From: Micavibrio sp.
Lineage (GTDB): Bacteria > Pseudomonadota > Alphaproteobacteria > Micavibrionales > UBA2020
DNA length: 64,000 nt
Assembly: GCA_028283745.1 (NCBI GenBank)
Contig: JAPWJZ010000004.1
Coordinates: forward strand, 491,512 to 555,511
Direction of reading: 5' to 3'
Shown here: positions 9,415-20,126 of the stretch, piece after piece
How the letters are laid out: the number at the start of each line of letters is the position of its first letter
Numbering within the stretch: the stretch's first letter is position 1
Program-made: the position numbers and the translations under genes
The notes under the pieces: model-generated
Told to the model about the DNA's origin: nothing
Databases searched by the model: none
The model's input: the letters and a program-made list of their open reading frames with translations, nothing else

Positions 9415-11169
9415 ATGCGCAACCTTCGCCGCCCATTCGTCTTCGCCGTTACCCCTCTACTTCTTCTTGCCTTCGCAGGATGCGGCGGAGGCAAGAGCTC
9501 CAGCGGAAGCACAAGCTGCTCCTCCTGCTCCAGCGAGCCACAGATTCTGCTCTCGGCCACGCAACTCAGTTTTTCTGATGTCTCGATCAATACATCGAGT
9601 GCCGCGCAAACCGTCACCGTAAAAAACTCCGGCGACGCCACCCTCACCCTCTCCAGCATCACGCTTTCTGACACAACGAATTACTCGTTGACCAACGGCT
9701 GCAGCACAACCCTTGCCGCCGGAGCCAGCTGTTCTCTTTCCCTCGCCTTCACTCCAAAGACCACCGGCAGCCACAGCGCAACCGTCACGCTGGTCAATAA
9801 CTCACAAAACATCCAAAACAATCAGCAGCAGATCACCCTTAGCGGCAACGGAGCGGCACAAGCCTCGCCACAGGCCTCTCTCTCTCTTTCGTCTCTCGCC
9901 TTTGCCAGCACGCTTGTCGGAAAGTCCAGCACCATGACAACCGTGCTTTCCAACACCGGCACCGGTGCTCTCACCCTTTCAAACGTCGCCGTATCGGGCA
10001 GCACCGTTTTCACCACCGCCAACACCTGCAACGGAACCGTGGCAGCCGGCAGCTCCTGCAATCTCACCGTAACCTTTACCCCGACCGCAGCCACCAGCTA
10101 CTCAGGCACACTCACCGTTACGGATAACTCCGGCGGCGTGACCGGGGCAACGCAAACAGCCAGCCTTTCCGGCAGCGGCACCAATACGTCCGCGGCAATT
10201 ACCTACAACCTCTATGCCATGCCAGACCCTGGGGCCGGACAACCTGGAGGCGGATTCTTGACCACGGCCTACGCCTTGCTCGATAACGCGAAGAGCACCA
10301 TCGACCTCACCATGTACGCCATGCAGGACTCCACCTTCCTGGCCAAACTGGTCTCCGCTTGCGGCCGTGGCGTAACAGTCCGCGCCGTCTTCGATCAGAA
10401 CAACGAACAAACAAACAACCAGACCGCCTTCACAACACTGAACGCAACGGCCAACTGCTCCGCTGTCTGGGCCAACAAAGCCTTCCAGGTAACGCACGAA
10501 AAATCCTTCATCGTGGATGGCACAACACTCGCGCTCATGAGCCTCAATCTGCAATCGCAGTACTACAGCACCACGCGCGATTACGCCATGCTCTACAACG
10601 ACCCCGTTGATGCAGCTGCCGTCGAGACCACGTTCAACATGGATTACGCAGCCGGCACCACATCCTCCGGAGTCGTCGGCGCAAGCGATTTTAGCTATAT
10701 CCCTGACACCGCCACCGATCTCATCTGGAGCCCTACCACCGCCAAGCAGTCCATGCTCGACATCATCAATAACGCCACAACCACTCTCGTCGTTGAGAAC
10801 GAAGAGATGACGACCACGGTGTCCTACATCATCAGTGCGCTCACCACAGCCTGCACGCGCGGCGTGGATGTCAAAGTGATGATTGAGAACGAAGGCGGCT
10901 CCTACACCAACCAGCTCAACCAGCTCAAATCGGGCGGCTGCACCAATGTTCGTGCCTACACCAGCTCCACCGGCTTTTACGTCCACGCCAAAGCCGTCGT
11001 GGCCGATTACGGTCTTCCGACTCAAAGCGCCTATATGGGCTCCATCAACTATTCCAACGCTTCGATGACGCAAAATCGCGAGCTTGGCATGCACATTACC
11101 GACCAGAACAGCGTCAGCCTTATCTACAACAACTTCATCACCGACTTCGCCGGGGCCACGCAGTATTAG
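9415..11169 (+). CDS. Lipoprotein with Ig-like (choice-of-anchor D/HYDIN-type) repeats and phospholipase D-like domain
   Basis: MRNLRRPFVFAVTPLLLLAFAGCGGG lipobox; two Ig-like repeats (TSSAAQTVTVKNSGDATLTLSSI..., VGKSSTMTTVLSNTGTGALTLSNV...); two HxKx4D motifs (HEKSFIVD, HAKAVVAD). Confidence 0.85.
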   Translation: MRNLRRPFVFAVTPLLLLAFAGCGGGKSSSGSTSCSSCSSEPQILLSATQLSFSDVSINTSSAAQTVTVKNSGDATLTLSSITLSDTTNYSLTNGCSTTLAAGASCSLSLAFTPKTTGSHSATVTLVNNSQNIQNNQQQITLSGNGAAQASPQASLSLSSLAFASTLVGKSSTMTTVLSNTGTGALTLSNVAVSGSTVFTTANTCNGTVAAGSSCNLTVTFTPTAATSYSGTLTVTDNSGGVTGATQTASLSGSGTNTSAAITYNLYAMPDPGAGQPGGGFLTTAYALLDNAKSTIDLTMYAMQDSTFLAKLVSACGRGVTVRAVFDQNNEQTNNQTAFTTLNATANCSAVWANKAFQVTHEKSFIVDGTTLALMSLNLQSQYYSTTRDYAMLYNDPVDAAAVETTFNMDYAAGTTSSGVVGASDFSYIPDTATDLIWSPTTAKQSMLDIINNATTTLVVENEEMTTTVSYIISALTTACTRGVDVKVMIENEGGSYTNQLNQLKSGGCTNVRAYTSSTGFYVHAKAVVADYGLPTQSAYMGSINYSNASMTQNRELGMHITDQNSVSLIYNNFITDFAGATQY

Positions 11170-11230
11170 GCCCCGGCTGGTATCCTTGTTCCGTTTGCAG
11201 TTTTGCAGTTCTAGAAGGAGTCGTTATCTC

Positions 11231-12007
11231 ATGATTGACATGAAGGGCAAAGTTGCCGTCATCTTCGGCGTCGCGAACAAGCGTTCGATCGCCTACGCTA
11301 TCGCGGAAAAGCTTGCCGCAGCAGGCGCAACCCTGGTACTCAGCTACCAGAGTGATCGCTTGAAGAAAGAGTCGGAGGAGCTGCTGGCATCGCTCGGGCA
11401 GTCAGACACCGGTCTCGCGGTTCAGTGCGACGTCTCGGTAGATGCTGAAATTGACGCAGCCTTTGCGCAAATCCAAGGCAAGTTCCCGGTCGTACACACC
11501 GTTGTACATTCCGTGGCCTTTGCTCCTGCCGATGCCATCAAGAACGACGTTTTGCTCACCAAGCGCGAAGACTTCCGCATCGCTCACGACATCAGCGTGT
11601 ACTCGCTGATTGCCGTAAGCCGTGGCGCCGCACCGCTTATGAGCGAAGGTGGATCCATCCTTACGCTTACCTACTACGGTTCGGATAAGGTCTTCCCGAA
11701 CTACAACGTTATGGGCGTAGCCAAGGCAGCTCTGGAAGCCACGGTTCGCTACCTCGCCGCATCACTCGGACCGAAGAACATCCGGGTCAACGCGGTCTCA
11801 GCAGGTCCCATCAAAACTCTGGCGGCCCGAGGTATCGGTGACTTCAGCACAATCCTCGATGCGGTCACCGAGCGTGCTCCTCTGCACCGGAACGTGGAGC
11901 AGAGCGAAGTGGGCAACACGGCTCTCTTCCTCGCCAGTGACCTGGCCAGCGGCATTACCGGCGAGATCACCTTCGTCGATTGCGGCTTTAACGTCACCGG
12001 CATCTAA
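11231..12007 (+). CDS. fabI: Enoyl-[acyl-carrier-protein] reductase (NADH) FabI
   Basis: MKGKVAVIFGVANKRSIAYAIAEKLA...TLTYYGSDKVFPNYNVMGVAKAALEATVRYLA...NAVSAGPIKTLAARGI. Confidence 0.95.
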   Translation: MIDMKGKVAVIFGVANKRSIAYAIAEKLAAAGATLVLSYQSDRLKKESEELLASLGQSDTGLAVQCDVSVDAEIDAAFAQIQGKFPVVHTVVHSVAFAPADAIKNDVLLTKREDFRIAHDISVYSLIAVSRGAAPLMSEGGSILTLTYYGSDKVFPNYNVMGVAKAALEATVRYLAASLGPKNIRVNAVSAGPIKTLAARGIGDFSTILDAVTERAPLHRNVEQSEVGNTALFLASDLASGITGEITFVDCGFNVTGI

Positions 12008-12024
12008 CTGCTATCAAATCAGCG

Positions 12025-12059
12025 CAGAAAGGCCGCAGCCCCGTGCTGCGGCCTTTCTG
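12025..12059. terminator. Hairpin terminator after fabI
   Basis: cagaaaggccgcagc-cccgt-gctgcggcctttctg, 15-bp perfect stem. Confidence 0.8.
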
Positions 12060-12100
12060 TATCGCAGGAGCATTACGCCGGAATGTTTTATGCTGCATCC

Positions 12101-13375
12101 ATGAAATCAAGGTTTGCCGCAGCGTTCCTCGCTCTTGCCGCTCCCGTCTTTGCCCAGCAATCGCATCCTGTCGTGTTACACGCCGCGCATCTGCTCGACG
12201 TTGCAAGCGGCAAGCTGCTCTCTCCCGGCGAAGTACTCGTTACCGGTGAACACATTCAGCAAGCAGGCACGCAGGTCACACACCCGGCCGATGCTCAGGT
12301 GATCGATCTCGGAAGCGCAACCCTGATGCCAGGGCTCATCGATGCCCATACACATCTCTTCCTTCACCTCGGCAACGAAGGCGCTCAGACCGTTGACGAA
12401 TCCGTGCCCGAGCGCACCCTGATCGCGGCCTCCGCGGCAAAGGCAGATCTCCTGGCGGGCTTTACCGCTGAGCGCGACATGGGAACCGAAGGCGCCAAGT
12501 GCGCCGACGTTGCCGTACGCAATGCGATTAACAACGGCCTCATTCCAGGACCACGCATGCGTGTCAGCTGCAACGCCATCGACATCCTCGGAGGCCATGA
12601 AGACGCACTCGGCTTCAACCCCGAGCAACACGTGCTCTCGAACGCGGACATCGCCAACAATACCGAAGAGCTAATCGCAACCATGCGTGAGCAGCGCAAA
12701 GAAGGCGCTGACTTCACAAAGATCTACGAAACCGGGCGCGACAAGCTCGTAGGCGACGAGTTCACCACGCCTTACCAGTACAACGAAGCCGAGCTTGCCG
12801 CAGCCGTAGCCGAATCCCATCGCTCCGGCAGTGCGCTCGGCATCGGCGTGCATTGCACCGGCGACCCCGGCGCCCTCTACGCCGCTCAGGCAGGCGTTGC
12901 TTCTATCGATCACGCCGACCATCTCTCGCCCGAAACCATGAAGATCATCCGCGACAAGCAGATCTTCGTCGTTCCAACCTTCGCCATCATGGAGTACTTC
13001 ATCGCGCACTCTGACAACAAAGAGCGCGCGCAGCGTCTCAATGACGAGAACACTTACCACATCGCGCAGTTCAAAAAGCAAATGGAAGCCGGCGTTCCCT
13101 TTGCGGTCGGCTCAGACGTTGGCCCGTTCCCGCACGGCACCCAGGCACGCGAGTATGAGTTGATGGTGAAGTTCGGCATGCCCCCGGCAGACGTTCTCCG
13201 CTCTGGCCTAATCAACGGCGCCCGGCTGCTTGGCTGGGCCGACAGCATCGGTCAGCTCAAGCCCGGCTTCTACGCGGACATCATCGCCGTCCCCGGGGAT
13301 CCGCTCACCGACATCCACGTCCTTACAGAACCGACCTTCGTCATGAAGAACGGCGAGATCATTCGCAAGAACTAA
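12101..13375 (+). CDS. Secreted amidohydrolase (imidazolonepropionase-like)
   Basis: Signal peptide MKSRFAAAFLALAAPVFAQQ; LMPGLIDAHTHLFLH, HCTGDPGALYAAQAGVASIDHADHL, GSDVGPF. Confidence 0.88.
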   Translation: MKSRFAAAFLALAAPVFAQQSHPVVLHAAHLLDVASGKLLSPGEVLVTGEHIQQAGTQVTHPADAQVIDLGSATLMPGLIDAHTHLFLHLGNEGAQTVDESVPERTLIAASAAKADLLAGFTAERDMGTEGAKCADVAVRNAINNGLIPGPRMRVSCNAIDILGGHEDALGFNPEQHVLSNADIANNTEELIATMREQRKEGADFTKIYETGRDKLVGDEFTTPYQYNEAELAAAVAESHRSGSALGIGVHCTGDPGALYAAQAGVASIDHADHLSPETMKIIRDKQIFVVPTFAIMEYFIAHSDNKERAQRLNDENTYHIAQFKKQMEAGVPFAVGSDVGPFPHGTQAREYELMVKFGMPPADVLRSGLINGARLLGWADSIGQLKPGFYADIIAVPGDPLTDIHVLTEPTFVMKNGEIIRKN

Positions 13376-13389
13376 CTCACCGTCTCCGG

Positions 13390-15189
13390 CTAACTCATCT
13401 TCTCTGTTAGCTCCATCCACCGCTCCATCAGGACGTCGTGCGCGGTCTGCGCGGCGTCCAACTCAGCCAGCGCCGCGGTTAACGCCGCGGCGTCTACGGC
13501 GATCACCGGATTCCCCACCTGCTCCTGCGCAAGCTGCAGTCGAGCTTCTGCCTCTGCAATTCGCTCTTCAATGCCGTCGAACTCACGCTGCTCCATGTAC
13601 GAGAGCTTCTTCTTCGCAGGAGCCGCAGCCGCTTCAGACTTCGGCTTCTCCACCACCGGTTTCTGCGAAGGCTCATCGAGCGAGCCTTTCCACTCTTCCC
13701 ACTGCGCATAGTCAGCAAAGAGCGCGGCCTTGCCTCGCCCATCCAGACCAAGCACCGTGTTCGCAACACGATCGAGCAGATAGCGATCATGCGTTACAAG
13801 CACCAGCGCTCCCGCGAACTCCAGCAACGCTTCCTCCAGAATCTCCAGCGTCGGGATATCCAGATCGTTCGTCGGTTCGTCGAGCACCAGAACATCTGCC
13901 GGCTCCAGCATCAACCGCGCCAAAAGCACACGAGCACGTTCCCCGCCGCTCAAACGCTCCACCGGCTGATTCAACTGCTCTCCGGTGAACAAGAACTTTG
14001 CGGCATAGCTTGCCACATGCACCACGCGGTCCTGATACACCACAGCATCGGAGTCTGGTGCCAGAGCGCGCTTCAACGTGAGCGACTCATCAATCTCACG
14101 GCGCTGCGAAAAGTACACGACGCGCAAGGTAGCCGCGCGCTTCACCGTACCGCTGGTTACCGGCAGCTCTCCGGTCATGGCGCGCAGAATCGTCGTCTTC
14201 CCTGATCCATTCGGACCCACCAGCCCCAGCTTCATCCCATTGGCCAGCATCGCGTTTAGATGACTCACCACCAGCTTTTCACCAAACACGATCGAAACAT
14301 CCTCAAGCTCAATTAACCGTTTGGTCTGTCGATCGGTGGCATCGAAGCTGATGCCGGCATTCGACGTTCGGGTACGCGCGTCCACCTCGGAGAGTTTGTC
14401 GATCATGGCATGCGCTGTATCGATGCGTGCCTTCGCCTTGGTACCACGAGCCTTTGGCCCACGGCGCAGCCACTCAATCTCCGTACGCACGCGATTTCGC
14501 AGACTTTCCTGCATCCTCGCCTGCGACTCCATATAGGTCGCACGCTCTTCCAGAAACCGCGAGTAGCCGCCTTTTACACGCAGCAGCCCTTCAGCATAGA
14601 CACGAGACAACTCAATCACATCGCGCGCTACGTTTTCGAGAAAGTAGCGGTCATGCGTAATCACAACAACCGCGATCGTTGTCGAACGCAACAAGCCCTC
14701 AAGCCACTCGATCCCTTCCAGGTCAAGATGATTGGTCGGCTCATCGAGTAACAACACATCCGGCGCGCTGACAACGGCTTCCACAATAGCCAGGCGCTTG
14801 CGCCAACCTCCGCTTAGGGTCGAGGCGTCGGCCTCAAACTCCTCAAAACCCGCGCGCCCAAGCGTTTCACGCAATCTCTGCTCGCGCTCCTCCGCCGGCA
14901 CCTGCGCCTCGGTCATCGCGCGCTCCACCACAGCGCGAATACTCATCCCTGTCGCGAACTCTGAGATCTGACGCACATAACCCACGCGCGCACGCTTGCG
15001 ACGCGACACCTCGCCCGCGTCCGGCTCCAACTCTCCGCTCAGTACCGCCAGCAGCGTGGACTTGCCCGCGCCGTTCGGTCCAATCAGGCCTATGCGGTCT
15101 CCTTCAGAGACCGTGAGAGAAACATCCGTGAACAGGGGGGTGGCCCCAAACTTCTTGCTTACGCTTTGAGCGCTCAAAATCGGCGGCAT
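13390..15189 (-). CDS. ABC-F family ATPase (Uup-like)
   Basis: Two ABC modules (GLIGPNGAGKSTLL, LSGGWRKRLAI; GLVGPNGSGKTTIL, LSGGERARVLLARL), no TM segments; start MPPILSAQSVSKKF at 15189. Confidence 0.92.
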   Translation of the reverse strand: MPPILSAQSVSKKFGATPLFTDVSLTVSEGDRIGLIGPNGAGKSTLLAVLSGELEPDAGEVSRRKRARVGYVRQISEFATGMSIRAVVERAMTEAQVPAEEREQRLRETLGRAGFEEFEADASTLSGGWRKRLAIVEAVVSAPDVLLLDEPTNHLDLEGIEWLEGLLRSTTIAVVVITHDRYFLENVARDVIELSRVYAEGLLRVKGGYSRFLEERATYMESQARMQESLRNRVRTEIEWLRRGPKARGTKAKARIDTAHAMIDKLSEVDARTRTSNAGISFDATDRQTKRLIELEDVSIVFGEKLVVSHLNAMLANGMKLGLVGPNGSGKTTILRAMTGELPVTSGTVKRAATLRVVYFSQRREIDESLTLKRALAPDSDAVVYQDRVVHVASYAAKFLFTGEQLNQPVERLSGGERARVLLARLMLEPADVLVLDEPTNDLDIPTLEILEEALLEFAGALVLVTHDRYLLDRVANTVLGLDGRGKAALFADYAQWEEWKGSLDEPSQKPVVEKPKSEAAAAPAKKKLSYMEQREFDGIEERIAEAEARLQLAQEQVGNPVIAVDAAALTAALAELDAAQTAHDVLMERWMELTEKMS

Positions 15190-15225
15190 AACCTTTCCAG
15201 TGTACCGGCGCGTATGCTCTGGAAT

Positions 15226-15807
15226 ATGCCCGAGAAAAAAACGCGCTGCCGCTGGGCAGAATCCAGCGAGCTCATGCGCCAGTATCACGATGAAGAATGG
15301 GGCGTGCCCCTGCGCGATGCCCGCGCTCTCTGGGAGCTGCTCATGCTCGAAGGCTTTCAGGCCGGACTCTCCTGGAGCGTCGTTCTGCACAAACGCGAAG
15401 CCTTCCAGGCAGCGTTCTACGGTTTTGATCCTGCACGCGTCGCGCGCATGAACGAGCACGACATCGAGCGCCTGCTTCAAGATCCACGCATCATCCGCTC
15501 TCGCGCAAAAATTCAGGCCACCATCCTCGGCGCGCAGCTTTTTCAACAAATGGAGCGCTCCGGGGAAAATTTTTCCGACTGGCTGTGGAGCTTCGTCGAT
15601 GACCGCCCCATTCAAACGGAGCCACCCTTCCCCACCGTCACCGATGAAGCGGTCGACATGTCAAAAGCGCTCAAAAAACGTGGCTTCAAGTTCGTGGGCC
15701 CCACCATCGTCTACGCATTCATGCAGGCCGCTGGCATGACCAATGATCACGCAGAGGAGTGCTTCCGCCGCACCCCATGCACCCGTCTCGCCACCAAACG
15801 CCGTTAG
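15226..15807 (+). CDS. tag: DNA-3-methyladenine glycosylase I
   Basis: MPEKKTRCRWAESSELMRQYHDEEWGVPLRD...LMLEGFQAGLSW...GFKFVGPTIVYAFMQAAGMTNDH. Confidence 0.93.
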   Translation: MPEKKTRCRWAESSELMRQYHDEEWGVPLRDARALWELLMLEGFQAGLSWSVVLHKREAFQAAFYGFDPARVARMNEHDIERLLQDPRIIRSRAKIQATILGAQLFQQMERSGENFSDWLWSFVDDRPIQTEPPFPTVTDEAVDMSKALKKRGFKFVGPTIVYAFMQAAGMTNDHAEECFRRTPCTRLATKRR

Positions 15808-15842
15808 CGCAAACGCACAGCCACCTGCGCGAAAATAGAGCT

Positions 15843-17126
15843 GTGGCTTCACCTCTTGCTCTCGGAATTGACTTCGGCACCACCAACAGCGCCATCGCCT
15901 ACCTGCAACCCAACGGCACCGTAGGCATGGTGCCGTTTGCAGACGGCGAGCTGACCTCGCGCTCCGTTCTCTTCGCGCTGCAACACCGCACGCGTCCGGG
16001 CCGCCCGGTCAATATCTGGACCGGCGGCGCCGCCATCGAGCAGTATCTCGCCACCGGCGACGACCCCGATCTTGAAGCCTCACGCCGCTTCATCCAATCG
16101 CTCAAAAGCCATCTCACCGCGCGCGAGCTCACCGGCACAGAGATCTTCGGACGCCAGTATCGCTTTGAAGATCTGGTCGCGCGCATTCTCACCGACCTGC
16201 GCACTCAGGCCAGCCAACACCTCGGCTACGAGGTCACCACCGCGCTCGTCGGTCGTCCCGTCCAGTTCGTCGGCGCGCAGCAGAGCGCCGACAACGACTT
16301 CGCCGAGCAGCGTCTGCGTGCCTCACTGGAACAAGCTGGTTTTCAAGACGTCCGCTTCGCCATGGAACCCATCGCCGCCGCCTACGCCGCCGAGCAGCAC
16401 ACACCGCAGGACGGGCTCCTGCTGATCGGGGACTTCGGTGGCGGTACGACTGACTTCTCCCTGCTGCGCATCCGCAGCGGCCAGCGCGAGGTTCTCGGCT
16501 CAACCGGCCTCGGCATTGCAGGCGATGCCTTCGACGCCAAAATCGTCCGTTATCTCATCGCTCCCGCGCTCGGCTCCGAGTCCATGGCGCGCGAACTAGG
16601 CAAAACGCTTCCTGCGCTTCCAGCATGGGTCTACGCCAACCTGGAGCGCTGGCACACGCTCTCCTTCCTCAAAACGCACGCCGTCACCAACCTTCTGCGC
16701 AACACACAGCGACGAGCCATGGAGCCGGAAAAGATCCAGGCGCTCTCTGCCGTCATCGATCATGACCTGGGTTTCCTGCTGCACCGCTCCGTGCGGCAGC
16801 TCAAAACAGATCTCACCGAACAGGACACCGCCGAGTTCGTACTTGATACCGAAGCCGTACAGCTTCGTCAGACCGTGCAGCGCAGCACCTTCGAAAGCTG
16901 GATCGCTCCGGAGCTGAGCCGCATGGAAGCTGCGCTCGAAGAGTTGCTCACGCAAACCGGCATGCCCGCCTCCGCGGTCGATCGCGTCTTTCTTACCGGT
17001 GGCACCTCTCTGGTTCCGGCCGTCCGTCGCCTCTTCACCACGCGCTTCCAGGAGGACCGCGTGCGTTCCGGCGGCGTGCTCACCTCCGTTGCGCACGGCC
17101 TCGCGCTCATGGCGGCGGAACGCTAA
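15843..17126 (+). CDS. Hsp70-family protein (YegD-like)
   Basis: GTG start; LGIDFGTTNSAIAY, IGDFGGGTTDFSLL, VFLTGGTSLVPAVRRLF. Confidence 0.9.
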   Translation: MASPLALGIDFGTTNSAIAYLQPNGTVGMVPFADGELTSRSVLFALQHRTRPGRPVNIWTGGAAIEQYLATGDDPDLEASRRFIQSLKSHLTARELTGTEIFGRQYRFEDLVARILTDLRTQASQHLGYEVTTALVGRPVQFVGAQQSADNDFAEQRLRASLEQAGFQDVRFAMEPIAAAYAAEQHTPQDGLLLIGDFGGGTTDFSLLRIRSGQREVLGSTGLGIAGDAFDAKIVRYLIAPALGSESMARELGKTLPALPAWVYANLERWHTLSFLKTHAVTNLLRNTQRRAMEPEKIQALSAVIDHDLGFLLHRSVRQLKTDLTEQDTAEFVLDTEAVQLRQTVQRSTFESWIAPELSRMEAALEELLTQTGMPASAVDRVFLTGGTSLVPAVRRLFTTRFQEDRVRSGGVLTSVAHGLALMAAER

Positions 17127-18682
17127 GCGTTCTGAGCGCGAACAAACTCAGCCAGCGAGCTCATCGACATCGGTTTAGCAAAGATCCACCCCTGCGCATA
17201 CTGCACACCCGCGTCGCGCAGAATCTCTTCCTGCTTTTTTGTCTCCACGCCTTCCGCAACGATTTTCAATCCCAGCGAATGCGCCAGGCCGATAATATGA
17301 AACGCTACCTGGCTGGTGGACTCGTCCTTGCCCAGAGCATCCACAAACGATTTATCGATCTTCAAAAAGTCCAGATCATACGTTCCCAGGTACGAGAGGC
17401 TGGAGTTGCCCGTGCCGAAGTCGTCGATACCGACACGCAACCCCTTTGCCCGGACTGAAATCAACGTATCGGCCACCTTCTCCGGAAAGAGCAGACCGCG
17501 CTCCGTTGCTTCAATCACAATATTGTTTGAAGCGCCCACGCTCCGGATCAGCCTCTGCAAACGTTCCTCCAGAAACACCGACTCCAGATCTTCCGGAGAA
17601 AAATTGATCGCGATATGCGTCTCCGGGTGATCCCGAATCAATGGCACCGCATCCTCGGCAACCATCTCCATCACCTGCGTGGTCACCTGTTCAATCAAGC
17701 CATGCTGCTCCGCAACAGGAATAAACTCCACCGGGCTCACCATCGAGCCGTCGCTTCGTTTCCAGCGAATCAAGGCTTCCGCCCCGACACAGGTGCCACG
17801 CTGCAGATCGATCACCGGTTGATACAGCAGATAGAACTCCCGCAACCGGAGCGCTGTCTTGATCTGCGAGCGGAGTGAGAGCTTCTCGCGTGCGATCAAT
17901 CCGATCAACACCAGCAGCAGCACCATCACCATCACGGCCAGCGGCAACGATCGCCAGAAAGCCTGCCAGAGAAAGCCCCGAACCTCCGAGAGCGGCATCG
18001 CGCCATAAATGGTCTGCCCCGTCTGCGGCACAGTGCGCGCAAAGAGTAACGCATCCTCCATCTGGCGGTCAGCCTCGCCCTGCGGTTTCCACTGCAACCA
18101 CTCGGGCTTGTAAACACCGCGCGCGCGAATCACGCGCCCGCCATAGCTGACCTGCACCAGCGAAACTCCGCTCGCAGGAAGCGGAACATCCAGCACCAGC
18201 TCAGGAAGAACGATGGCCACGTTCCCCTTCCCCTGGCGTCCGACAAAGTTGAACAGATGCCCCGGAATTCCAGGCAGCGGCCTCTGATACCACCCGCGAA
18301 ATCCGGAAAGCTGCACAGGCGAAGGCGCTCCAAGGTCCACCGTCTGCCCTGTTTCCGACACCGTCGAGCACATAAGCCGGTTGTCTTCGACATAGCCCAG
18401 TCCCTGCAGGTAATCCTTCACCGCAGCAACATCCCGCATCCTGCTCATCGCTTTGGCCGAGCACGGAGCCTCTTTACCGGCCGCCATCTCCTGCAGCGCT
18501 GAGTCCATCTGGTGCCGGCTCTCAGTGGCTCTCTGTACCACCTCCGCCGTGGTCGCACTCAGTGCCGCAACCGCGTTCAACCGCCCCTTGTACCAGGAGA
18601 AGCAAACACACAAAAAGAGAGAGAGCAGCACGCTGACCACCCCCCAAAGAATGGAGCGACGAAAGATCGTGTCCCTACGCAT
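17123..18682 (-). CDS. CSS-motif sensor with EAL phosphodiesterase domain
   Basis: CSAKAMSRM...LMCST periplasmic segment between TM helices; EAL signatures GAEALIRWK, INFSPEDLES, IDDFGTGNSSLSYL, KIVAEGVETKKQ. Confidence 0.9.
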   Translation of the reverse strand: MRRDTIFRRSILWGVVSVLLSLFLCVCFSWYKGRLNAVAALSATTAEVVQRATESRHQMDSALQEMAAGKEAPCSAKAMSRMRDVAAVKDYLQGLGYVEDNRLMCSTVSETGQTVDLGAPSPVQLSGFRGWYQRPLPGIPGHLFNFVGRQGKGNVAIVLPELVLDVPLPASGVSLVQVSYGGRVIRARGVYKPEWLQWKPQGEADRQMEDALLFARTVPQTGQTIYGAMPLSEVRGFLWQAFWRSLPLAVMVMVLLLVLIGLIAREKLSLRSQIKTALRLREFYLLYQPVIDLQRGTCVGAEALIRWKRSDGSMVSPVEFIPVAEQHGLIEQVTTQVMEMVAEDAVPLIRDHPETHIAINFSPEDLESVFLEERLQRLIRSVGASNNIVIEATERGLLFPEKVADTLISVRAKGLRVGIDDFGTGNSSLSYLGTYDLDFLKIDKSFVDALGKDESTSQVAFHIIGLAHSLGLKIVAEGVETKKQEEILRDAGVQYAQGWIFAKPMSMSSLAEFVRAQNA

Positions 18683-18837
18683 TACGGCTCACCTGCTCCC
18701 CCAGCGGGGGAGAGGAGTATAGCGCAGCGCAGCGACCTCGCTCCCGCACAGAGCAACCCCCCGTTTTCTCCGCCAAGGCCTCACTCTCCGGAGCCCTTTA
18801 GCAGCACAGCCCGGCAAACTGCTAAACTTAAGCTGTT

Positions 18838-20070
<1,233 letters not shown>

Positions 20071-20090
20071 ACACGATCCCGCATCAAACC

Positions 20091-20126
20091 ACCCCACGCA
20101 CGGCGCTTCAACGTCCTGCGTGGGGT
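20091..20126. terminator. Inverted repeat between convergent ispG and glycosyltransferase genes
   Basis: accccacgca...tgcgtggggt 10-bp arms; overlaps the 3' end of the minus-strand CDS. Confidence 0.6.

Noticed and set aside
11500-11545. FabI HSVAFAP (Ala at the Gly93 position linked to triclosan resistance in E. coli)
   Set aside because: Ala occurs naturally at this position in Gram-positive FabI, so it is not strong evidence of unusual resistance.
13390-15615. 741-aa version of the ABC-F protein
   Set aside because: The first ~140 residues are antisense to tag; the real start is MPPILSAQSVSKKF at 15189.
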